Shown here: piece by piece, positions 1 to 4,215 of the stretch
How positions within the stretch are numbered: position 1 is the stretch's first letter
Layout of the letters: every line of letters begins with the position of its first letter
Assembly: GCA_030599435.1 (NCBI GenBank)
Contig: JAUVNZ010000024.1
Span: forward strand, 1-12,005
Reading direction: 5' to 3'
Source of the DNA: Gammaproteobacteria bacterium
GTDB lineage: Bacteria > Pseudomonadota > Gammaproteobacteria > SZUA-152
DNA length: 12,005 nucleotides
The notes under the pieces: model-generated
Database searches by the model: none
What the model was told of the DNA's origin: nothing
The model's input: only the letters and a program-made list of their open reading frames with translations
Translations under genes and position numbers: made by a program

Positions 1-306
1 AAAAAAAGCCAGCAACACTGCATAGGTCTGCTCTTCTGCCGTCTCTAATAACGCCCAATCAGCAAAATCTGGAGGGGGATTGAATGAAAGCCAATGTGAG
101 GTGCAAGCCAGAAACAGACTGACTTCATCAGGAAAATAGCGATAGACGGTCAGTCGCTGCACACCTGCTTTTTCAGCAATGGCTTTTATACTGGTATTTG
201 CAGGCCCCAGCTCTTCATGCAGCGCAACCGTTGCATCGACAATACGCTCACGCGTCTGCTCCTGCTGCTCTGCCCTCCTGGTTTTAGTGTACTTTCTCTT
301 CTTCAT
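1..306 (-). CDS. TetR/AcrR-family transcriptional regulator, N-terminal part (cut by window edge)
   Basis: The minus strand is open from the ATG at 306 to the window edge, giving 102 residues. After a basic start (MKKRKYTKTRR) comes a TetR-type helix-turn-helix: a helix around RERIVDATVALHEELG, then TSIKAIAEKAGVQRLTVYRYF at residues 40-60, with the typical TVYRYFPDE recognition-helix end. The ligand-binding domain lies mostly outside the window, so the inducer cannot be guessed. An ATG six bases upstream (312) is also in frame. I prefer 306 because TAGGT stands about 8 bases before it. TetR proteins usually repress their own gene and a divergent neighbour. The palindrome at 321-348 and the divergent MBL gene fit that. 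Family call is secure; target is inferred. Confidence 0.9.
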   Translation of the reverse strand, partial: MKKRKYTKTRRAEQQEQTRERIVDATVALHEELGPANTSIKAIAEKAGVQRLTVYRYFPDEVSLFLACTSHWLSFNPPPDFADWALLETAEEQTYAVLLAFF

Positions 307-320
307 AATCATATACCTAT

Positions 321-348
321 ATTCAATAAACATAGCTGTTTATTGAAT
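321..348. promoter_or_regulatory. Perfect 12-bp inverted repeat, likely TetR operator
   Basis: ATTCAATAAACA (321-332) and TGTTTATTGAAT (337-348) are exact reverse complements separated by TAGC. The site lies between the divergent TetR gene and the MBL gene. It covers the -10 element and most of the spacer of the proposed TetR-gene promoter and ends two bases before the -35 of the rightward promoter. Size, symmetry and position are those of a TetR-family operator. Binding itself is inferred. Confidence 0.8.
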
Positions 349-357
349 GCTTGACAA
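329..357 (-). promoter_or_regulatory. Sigma70-like promoter for the TetR-family gene
   Basis: On the minus strand TTGTCA (357-352) and TATGTT (334-329) are separated by exactly 17 bases, a good sigma70 match. Transcription would start near 322, leaving a short leader before the ATG at 306. The palindrome overlaps the -10, so a bound repressor would block it. Inferred from consensus only. Confidence 0.55.
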
Positions 358-379
358 GCTGTTTTTTTGGGCATACCCT
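351..379 (+). promoter_or_regulatory. Possible rightward promoter for the MBL gene
   Basis: A perfect -35 hexamer TTGACA lies at 351-356. With 17-base spacing the -10 would be TACCCT (374-379), which is poor, so the promoter may be weak or may need help. The -35 is two bases from the palindrome and overlaps the divergent TetR -35 on the other strand. Confidence 0.4.
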
Positions 380-459
380 ATTTAACTGAACACATATGTT
401 CACTCAATAATACTTTACATCGCCCAGCTGTAATCATGGCCATAAGGAGGAAATCAGAT

Positions 460-1251
460 ATGAATGAACCAACAATGTTTGAATCAAGAGAAAGCGCACC
501 CGATATTGTTTCACTGGTGTCATATATACCAATACCAGGTTACGGCGTATTACCGGTAAACGCTTTTGTTATCAAAGCCAAAGAACCGGTACTGGTAGAC
601 ACCGGCATGGTCTCAGTACGATCAGAGTTTATGCGTGAATTGAGAGCAACTATCGATCCAGAAGACTTACGCTGGATCTGGATAACGCATATCGACATGG
701 ACCATATCGGCAATCTTGAAGCGGTACTTGCAGAAGCACCTAATGCCCGCGTCGTTACCACTTATATCGGCATGGCGAAAATGGGCCTACATGGCCTGCC
801 ACTGGATCGAATCTTTCTACTTAACCCAGGGCAATCGCTCGATGCCGGCGATCGCCAATTACTGGCTGTTAAACCACCAACATATGATGCGCCAGAGACA
901 ACAGGTCTGTTCGACCAAAAGTCCAGTGCTTTTATCAGTGCTGATAGCTTTGGCGCCATATTAGACAGCCCTGTCGACAATGCAGCTGAAATAAATACAA
1001 ACGATCTTCGTGAAGGCAGTCATCTCTGGTCATCGATAGATGCGCCATGGCTTCGTTTAATCGATAATGATAAATTTGCTGAAACCTTAACGGCAATAGA
1101 AAAGCTAAACGCAAACACGGTACTCAGTGCACATTTACCGCCAGCAGAAAACATGAGTAAAACGCTACTTGGTATTCTTGCCGATGCCTGTCAGGCACCT
1201 ACATTTGTTGGACCAGACCAACAGGCACTGGAAAAAATGATGGCAGCATAG
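460..1251 (+). CDS. MBL-fold metallo-hydrolase-like protein (flavodiiron-like type)
   Basis: A 263-residue protein of the metallo-beta-lactamase fold. I chose the ATG at 460 because AAGGAGG (444-450) stands 9 bases upstream; an in-frame TTG further up at 367 has no such site. Visible motifs are VLVDTGM (44-50), the metal motif THIDMDH (76-82, so H77, D79, D81, H82), FISADSFG (158-165, D162) and SAHLPP (224-229, H225). The second metal position is Asp rather than the common His, somewhat like the HxExDH of flavodiiron proteins, and SADSFG also resembles that group. The central histidine usual in MBL enzymes is not seen; the region reads PPTYDAPET (139-147). There is no flavodoxin or rubredoxin domain, and the substrate is unknown. 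The gene diverges from the TetR gene across a palindrome and is probably under its control. Two hairpins follow the stop. Confidence 0.85.
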   Translation: MNEPTMFESRESAPDIVSLVSYIPIPGYGVLPVNAFVIKAKEPVLVDTGMVSVRSEFMRELRATIDPEDLRWIWITHIDMDHIGNLEAVLAEAPNARVVTTYIGMAKMGLHGLPLDRIFLLNPGQSLDAGDRQLLAVKPPTYDAPETTGLFDQKSSAFISADSFGAILDSPVDNAAEINTNDLREGSHLWSSIDAPWLRLIDNDKFAETLTAIEKLNANTVLSAHLPPAENMSKTLLGILADACQAPTFVGPDQQALEKMMAA

Positions 1252-1265
1252 TTAAGTAAAAAATA

Positions 1266-1294
1266 TAAAGGGGGCAGATTGAGCTACCCCTTTA
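1266..1294. repeat. Small inverted repeat downstream of the MBL gene
   Basis: TAAAGGGG (1266-1273) pairs with CCCCTTTA (1287-1294) across a 13-base loop. It begins about 15 bases after the MBL stop. There is no T-run after the stem, so it is a weak candidate terminator. The AAAGGGG start resembles the stem at 1582-1632. Confidence 0.5.
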
Positions 1295-1310
1295 ATCTTG
1301 ATAACCAAAC

Positions 1311-1364
1311 CGGGGCCAGAGAGCAACTGTTACTAATATAAGAAACTATTTCTCTCTGGCCTCG
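1311..1364. repeat. Inverted repeat with 13-bp arms, extragenic palindrome
   Basis: CGGGGCCAGAGAG (1311-1323) pairs with CTCTCTGGCCTCG (1352-1364) with a single mismatch and a 28-base loop. It fills most of the gap between the MBL gene and the fabV remnant. It looks like one of the several extragenic palindromes scattered over this window. Confidence 0.6.
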
Positions 1365-1417
1365 ATTGTTTGAAAATAACAGGAAATCTCACAAAAACTA
1401 AAACGTAAAACTCTAAC

Positions 1418-1576
1418 GTGATTATCAAGCCAAAAACTCGCGGTTTTATCTGTATAACAACTCATCCAACTGGTTGCGAAGCCAATATTAAAGAACAGAT
1501 AGCGCGGGTAAAAGCCGATGGTCCTGTTGCAAACGGCCCTAAGAAGGTTTTAGTGATCGGCGCAGCAACATTGGGT
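1418..1576 (+). pseudogene. fabV: 5' remnant of fabV (enoyl-ACP / trans-2-enoyl-CoA reductase)
   Basis: From a GTG at 1418 the frame reads [16 protein letters not shown], then [18 protein letters not shown], then [13 protein letters not shown]. This is the conserved N-terminus of FabV, the NADH-dependent enoyl reductase of about 400 residues that finishes each fatty-acid elongation cycle. Only about 49 residues match; the expected continuation after VLVIGA (STGYGLA...) is missing. The next residues, ATLG, resemble a segment some 20 residues further on in FabV (GADTLGVFFE). An internal deletion between two GGCGCA copies followed by truncation is therefore possible. The match ends just before the palindrome at 1582 and the cassette array. 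No clear ribosome-binding site precedes the GTG. The dinucleotide-binding glycine motif is broken and the catalytic region is absent, so no enzyme can be made. Family recognition is from memory of the motif and is strong. Confidence 0.8.
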
Positions 1577-1581
1577 GCAAG

Positions 1582-1632
1582 AAAGGGGTCGGTGACAAAG
1601 CGTAATGATTGTCATTTGTCACCGACCCCTTT
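1582..1632. repeat. Perfect 18-bp inverted repeat at the edge of the cassette array
   Basis: AAAGGGGTCGGTGACAAA (1582-1599) is exactly complementary to 1615-1632 across a 15-base loop. It sits immediately after the point where fabV similarity stops. Long perfect stems opening with GGGGTC are typical of mobile extragenic palindromes linked to RAYT transposases; none is in this window. There is no proper T-run after the stem. Confidence 0.75.
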
Positions 1633-1638
1633 AATTTA

Positions 1639-1675
1639 GAATTGTGCTACCGTAGCGAAGCGAAGAGCACAATTC
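1639..1675. repeat. Perfect 10-bp inverted repeat abutting the decayed attC site
   Basis: GAATTGTGCT (1639-1648) pairs with AGCACAATTC (1666-1675) over a 17-base loop rich in the GCGAA motif. Its right arm merges with the left part of the last attC-like site. It may have replaced that site's outer core. Confidence 0.5.
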
Positions 1676-1718
1676 AAACGCCGCGGAGGTATGTCCGAGT
1701 TGAACGGCCTTGTTATGT
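1671..1718 (-). other. Degenerate or truncated attC site (last in the array)
   Basis: On the minus strand the site starts ACATAAC (1718-1712), directly after the stop of the DUF1439-like gene. It continues with GGCCGTTCAACTCGG and, on the far side, CGTTTGAATTG. TTCAA and TTGAA form the inner arms. The outer core expected at the far end (GTTRRRY) is missing; a 10-bp palindrome stands there instead. Probably no longer a good recombination substrate. Confidence 0.6.
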
Positions 1719-2273
1719 TTATATCCCAAGGGTTATCACCAGCTCTTTGTTTTCAACAACTACATCTTTCAACACCATGCGGGCGACTGCCTGCTTAGCA
1801 TCTGTTGAACGGAGAGTGTAAATTGGGTTTTCTTCGTAGTATTTGGACAAAGCCTTAGTTAATGCCTGATTCACCTTGGTCAGATATTTGTCTGGTATGC
1901 CTTGTATTTCTAAGCTTTCAATTTCTGGGGTTGTAAGAAAGAATTCACCTTTGTCTGCCTTGTAACTTACGCCCCCAGATACATCTACTGTACCACCTAA
2001 AGGCTTAGGGTTTTTATCAACAGTGATGTTAAGTAACACATCAACGCCAGCGCTCACTCTTTTGGCCCCATCCTCAAGGAATACTCGCGGGTTTTGTAGT
2101 GTTATTTGTATGATTAAGAAATAAGACTTTGTTAGGGGTAACTTTTCACCAAGCTTTTCTCTAATTTCAGCTTCAGACATCCGTACAACATACTCTTTAC
2201 CAGAAAAGTATGAGTACGCTCCCAATGCCAATATGGCAATTACCGATACTGCTACTAATAGCGATTTATTCAT
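1719..2273 (-). CDS. DUF1439-like membrane-anchored protein (integron cassette)
   Basis: A 184-residue protein starting at the ATG at 2273, which has AAAAGGG just upstream. An ATG at 2291 is in frame but has no such site. Residues 4-24 form one hydrophobic segment (LLVAVSVIAILALGAYSYF), an uncleaved anchor or a signal peptide without a clear lipobox cysteine. The rest is a soluble domain with GVDVLLNITV, GGTVDVSGGVSYKADKGEFFLTTP and a conserved-looking end (ENPIYTLRSTDAKQAVARMV, then LKDVVVENKELVITLGI). This matches my memory of the DUF1439 family (relatives of E. coli YceB), of unknown function at the cell envelope. The stop codon touches the core of the next attC and the start lies about 50 bases after the previous attC, so it is a one-gene cassette in array orientation. 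No own promoter was found. Confidence 0.8.
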   Translation of the reverse strand: MNKSLLVAVSVIAILALGAYSYFSGKEYVVRMSEAEIREKLGEKLPLTKSYFLIIQITLQNPRVFLEDGAKRVSAGVDVLLNITVDKNPKPLGGTVDVSGGVSYKADKGEFFLTTPEIESLEIQGIPDKYLTKVNQALTKALSKYYEENPIYTLRSTDAKQAVARMVLKDVVVENKELVITLGI

Positions 2274-2321
2274 GATTCCCTTTTTAAACATAACTTATAA
2301 TTCGACCCCACATCCAGGGTG

Positions 2322-2382
2322 ATATAACGTTTGAAATAACGCGACGCGCTTTTTGCGGTCGCCGTTAATTGACTTGTTAGGG
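2322..2382 (-). other. attC recombination site (about 61 bp)
   Basis: On the minus strand it begins CCCTAACAAGTCAATTAACG and ends with TTATTTCAAACGTTATAT. This layout closely follows the well-known 60-bp attC of the aadA cassettes. The inner arms TTAACGGCGACCGC and GCGCGTCGCGTTAT pair except for one extra G and one mismatch, the kind of unpaired base that guides strand choice. It separates the toxin-antitoxin cassette from the DUF1439-like cassette. The promoter of the antitoxin gene starts inside it. Confidence 0.8.
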
Positions 2383-2415
2383 CTTTGCTACTATTATGTA
2401 CGGAAACACAGTACA
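2369..2415 (+). promoter_or_regulatory. Toxin-antitoxin promoter with TGTAC palindrome
   Basis: TTGACT (2369-2374) and TATTAT (2392-2397) are separated by 17 bases, five of six consensus matches each. The -35 lies within the attC site. Directly at the expected start point, TGTAC (2397-2401) and GTACA (2411-2415) form an inverted repeat. YefM-type antitoxins are known to bind TGTACA-containing palindromes, so this is the likely autoregulation site. Promoter call is good; operator call is inferred. Confidence 0.65.
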
Positions 2416-2432
2416 CAAACGAGGTAAAAGAA

Positions 2433-2705
2433 ATGGACAGTATTAGTGTAAATAAATTTAGAGACAACCTAAAAAGCTTTGTTGAACAAGTAGTTACAGA
2501 GCATTTGCCACTCAAGGTTACGCGCAGAAGTGGTGATGATTTTGTTGTTTTAAGTGCAGATGACTGGGAGCGCGAACAAGAAACATTATATGTTTTGCAA
2601 AACAGTGACTTAATGAAACAAATAGCAGCATCAGCCACCACAAATGCAAAAAACAAGGGATATAAACCTACAGCCGGAGAGCTAGATGAGATCACTGGTA
2701 TTTGA
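2433..2705 (+). CDS. yefM: YefM/Phd-family antitoxin (integron cassette, reversed)
   Basis: A 90-residue protein from the ATG at 2433, with GAGGT 7 bases upstream. The N-terminal half (MDSISVNKFRDNLKSFVEQV, then LPLKVTRRSGDDFVVLSADDWE) is the Phd/YefM fold that dimerises and binds DNA. The polar C-terminal half, about residues 48-90, would wrap around and block the toxin. The stop overlaps the start of the toxin gene by 20 bases, so the two are translationally coupled. The gene has its own promoter, which explains how it can live in the opposite orientation to the array. Such pairs stabilise cassette arrays by killing cells that lose them; that role is known for integron toxin-antitoxin cassettes and is inferred here. 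Confidence 0.9.
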   Translation: MDSISVNKFRDNLKSFVEQVVTEHLPLKVTRRSGDDFVVLSADDWEREQETLYVLQNSDLMKQIAASATTNAKNKGYKPTAGELDEITGI

Positions 2706-2955
2706 AGGTAACACTTGGGCTGCATATGAAGAACTCAGACTAAAAGACAAGAAACTGCACAAAGTGCTTTGTCGTTTATTGAAAGAAATGCTTCGTGACG
2801 ATCCGCACACTGGCACTGGAAAACCTGAACCATTAAAACATAACCTCTCTGGTTTGTGGTCTCGCCGTATTAGCCAGAAAGACCGCGTTATTTATAAATA
2901 CGACAAAGACTACATTTATATTTTTGCAATTGGTGGGCATTACGATCAATTTTAA
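2686..2955 (+). CDS. yoeB: YoeB/Txe-family mRNA interferase toxin (integron cassette, reversed)
   Basis: An 89-residue protein with the YoeB signature GKPEPLKHNLSGLWSRRIS (residues 45-63). The catalytic residues known for E. coli YoeB are all present: E48 (PEP), R67 (KDR), H85 and Y86 (GGHYDQF). The family cuts mRNA in the ribosomal A site behind start codons and is held inactive by YefM. The length and motif set are complete, so the toxin looks intact. The ATG overlaps the end of the antitoxin gene. Its stop codon lies only 6 bases from the core of the neighbouring attC (2961). The cassette is therefore packed tightly, with the gene pair reversed relative to the attC. Confidence 0.93.
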   Translation: MRSLVFEGNTWAAYEELRLKDKKLHKVLCRLLKEMLRDDPHTGTGKPEPLKHNLSGLWSRRISQKDRVIYKYDKDYIYIFAIGGHYDQF

Positions 2956-2960
2956 ATTGC

Positions 2961-3048
2961 CCTGAACGTCACAAATCACCGGCGGAAAAAAGTAAAGCGA
3001 CTAAGGAGCGGCGCTTTTTTCTGTCCGAGTGAATTTGTCTTGTTAGTT
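2961..3048 (-). other. attC recombination site (about 88 bp)
   Basis: On the minus strand it starts AACTAACAAGACAAATTCAC and ends GTGATTTGTGACGTTCAGG. The arms ACAAATTCAC and GTGATTTGT pair with one extra T left out of the helix. An inner stem of GAAAAAAG/CTTTTTTC prolongs the fold. The end core reads GTTCAGG instead of GTTRRRY, so it is slightly degenerate. It lies between the toxin stop and the DUF3303-like gene. Confidence 0.7.
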
Positions 3049-3069
3049 GCTATCATTAGCTTAAGAAGC

Positions 3070-3334
3070 TCATACTCGTACAGCCGCTTCAGCATCTTCC
3101 GTAACCGGTGTAACCTCGATTGCGAGCAGTGGCATCCGCTCCGCCACATGTATGCTGTAAAAGCGCGACAATATTGTCGGTTTCACACAATAGCCATCCC
3201 CTGTTAGAACCAGGAGTGTGCCAGCGACCCAACGCGGTCAGCCCTTCAGTCATAGGCGCACCGCCTTTGAGAAAAGCATCAACAGCCGCATCATAATTTT
3301 CAGGCGGAACTGACCAGCAAAGCAAATATCTCAT
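3070..3334 (-). pseudogene. DUF3303-like small protein gene with frameshift (integron cassette)
   Basis: From the ATG at 3334 the frame reads MRYLLCWSVPPENYDAAVDA, then FLKGGAPMTEGLTALGRWHT, as in DUF3303-type proteins (about 90 residues, unknown function). After residue 61 (LLQH) the frame leaves the family pattern and stops at 3089. In another frame the sequence goes on as VAERMPLLAIEVTPVTEDAE, ending AAVRV at 3070, which is the expected tail. The two parts join if four bases (a CATA or ACAT duplication around 3146-3154) are removed, giving exactly 86 codons plus stop. So the gene is either a recent frameshift mutant or carries an assembly error. It is the second gene of its cassette, starting 6 bases after the stop of the preceding gene, without an evident own ribosome-binding site. 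Confidence 0.75.
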
Positions 3335-3340
3335 AACCGT

Positions 3341-3667
3341 CTACCAATGGTTTAGTTTATTTTTTTCGAGGTCGTCTCTAAAACAGCGCCACCCTGATGA
3401 ACTCAATTTTTCAATGAACTCTGCTGCCTTGCGCTCGCAATAATTCTGCGTATTTTTTGCTTCCCACAATGCACGGGGCAAAACATTCTCCTTTGGCTTG
3501 GAATAAAATACTTTGCACGGCAATCTCGCAGGCGCTTCCGGGTAGAAAACAACTACTTGCCGGGTAAGCTCGGCGTTCTGGCATGTCCATGAGCTTGCAG
3601 AAACTTCTGAAGCCAGCCCTAGAAAGACCAGCAGACACACTGGGGATCCAAAATTCATATACTTCAT
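3341..3667 (-). CDS. Small secreted cysteine-containing protein (integron cassette)
   Basis: A 108-residue protein with an N-terminal signal peptide: hydrophobic stretch PVCLLVFLGLASEVSASSW, likely cut after the ASEVSA region near residue 24. The mature part has four cysteines (C29, C51, C77, C95), enough for two disulfide bonds in the periplasm. Recognisable blocks are TCQNAELTRQVVVFYPEAPARL (28-49 in two parts), FYSKPKE and NYCERKAAEFIEKL (76-88). I have seen similar uncharacterised proteins in gammaproteobacteria but know no function. The ATG at 3667 follows AGGGAAGA by about 7 bases. The gene starts about 50 bases after the attC at 3719-3804 and is the first gene of a two-gene cassette, in array orientation. 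Confidence 0.75.
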   Translation of the reverse strand: MKYMNFGSPVCLLVFLGLASEVSASSWTCQNAELTRQVVVFYPEAPARLPCKVFYSKPKENVLPRALWEAKNTQNYCERKAAEFIEKLSSSGWRCFRDDLEKNKLNHW

Positions 3668-3718
3668 TGCGTCTATCTTCCCTATTAAAAAGGTCTACAT
3701 CTCATGGGTAACTCGGCA

Positions 3719-3804
3719 AACTAACGCTGAGTTAAACGGCAAGCCGCTTTTGCTTGTCCGAGCTGTGCGTTTTTTTGCACAGCGATTTAAACGATTTGTT
3801 AGGC
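3719..3804 (-). other. attC recombination site (about 86 bp), best conserved
   Basis: On the minus strand it begins GCCTAACAAATCGTTTAAAT and ends CCGTTTAACTCAGCGTTAGTT. Both the start (GCCTAAC) and the end (GCGTTAGTT) match the classical cores, and the inner arms mirror the aadA-type attC. Between the arms is a hairpin with perfect 7-bp arms (GCTGTGC/GCACAGC). This is the array-upstream-most site in the window; nothing cassette-like precedes it on its right side. Confidence 0.85.
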
Positions 3805-3820
3805 TTAGTTTTAAGGATAT

Positions 3821-3898
3821 GGGGTCAAGTCTTACATATCACATTCAATTGCTTTAACAGCCTAACTAATAAATATGTCAAATGTAAGACTTGACCCC
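3821..3898. repeat. Perfect 17-bp inverted repeat, extragenic palindrome family A
   Basis: GGGGTCAAGTCTTACAT (3821-3837) is exactly complementary to 3882-3898, with a 44-base loop; pairing goes on for a few bases beyond with one bulge. A close copy of the left arm and its flank (22 of 24 bases) occurs at 5646-5669, so this is a dispersed element. It starts 16 bases after the attC core. Confidence 0.75.
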
Positions 3899-4044
3899 CA
3901 TACCTTTTTATTCTGATCAACACCAGTGCTCGAATCATGCTCAAGTATCTCTATGCATGGCATACGGCTGCCAGGATTTGCTCATAGTTCCGCAGCTTCC
4001 TTTGTTACCTGCTCGCGAACTGGGGAAAAAATGGGGGCAGACAA

Positions 4045-4158
4045 GAATGGCACTAAGTTAAGCACTTTTAGCATGAGAGACACATCTGATAAAGCCGCTC
4101 CAGTACAGGGCTAAGCTGTTGATAGATCATGATAAAGCCCCTTAACTTAGTGCCATTC
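4045..4158. repeat. Perfect 18-bp inverted repeat, extragenic palindrome family B
   Basis: GAATGGCACTAAGTTAAG (4045-4062) is exactly complementary to 4141-4158 across a 78-base loop. The left arm is preceded by GGGGGCAGACAA. A related single arm with its flank stands at 10080-10109, just after the RND pump gene. Arm length and genomic position suit a RAYT-type mobile palindrome. Confidence 0.7.
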
Positions 4159-4215
4159 GGGACAGACAACGGTTATTATGTCCCATATTATTCACACCGC
4201 ACCTTTGTTAACTGA

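Larger units (their letters stand above)
1671..3804 (-). mobile_element. Orphan integron cassette array (attC cluster without integrase)
   Basis: Four attC-like sites in one orientation bound three cassettes. Read on the minus strand the order is: attC (3804-3719), secreted-protein gene plus DUF3303-like gene, attC (3048-2961), toxin-antitoxin pair, attC (2382-2322), DUF1439-like gene, decayed attC (1718-1671). Each attC has the expected layout: a YYYTAAC-type core at one end, a GTT-start core at the other, and imperfectly paired inner arms with unpaired bases. The spacing of gene stop or start to the core is only a few bases, as in true cassettes. No integron integrase or recognisable attI lies within the window, so the array is either orphaned or the integrase is more than 8 kb to the right (array-upstream) side. 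Confidence 0.8.
3805..4215. other. Gene-free stretch between cassette array and repeat-domain gene
   Basis: No convincing gene. It holds two large inverted repeats (3821-3898 and 4045-4158), described separately. A 62-codon frame on the plus strand at 3926-4114 runs into the second repeat and resembles nothing I know. No integrase remnant or attI-like site was recognised, although this is where the upstream end of the array would lie. Confidence 0.5.

Noticed and set aside
1581..1714. Possible CRISPR or tandem repeat given several stems in a row
   Set aside because: The stems differ in sequence and there are no equal spacers; they are separate inverted repeats and an attC remnant.
2270..2725. 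Minus-strand frame of 151 codons opposite the antitoxin gene
   Set aside because: Covers the attC site and the antitoxin antisense strand; the YefM/YoeB reading is far better supported.
3735..3790. GCTGTGC/GCACAGC hairpin with a run of seven T as an intrinsic terminator
   Set aside because: The T-run is in the loop, not after the stem, and the hairpin is the inner part of the attC fold.
3860..3866. GCCTAAC on the plus strand as an inverted attC core
   Set aside because: A single 7-base core without paired arms or a partner core; it lies in the loop of the 3821-3898 palindrome.
3926..4114. A 62-codon plus-strand frame between the array and the repeat-domain gene
   Set aside because: It runs into the arm of the 4045-4158 palindrome, lacks a ribosome-binding site and resembles no family.
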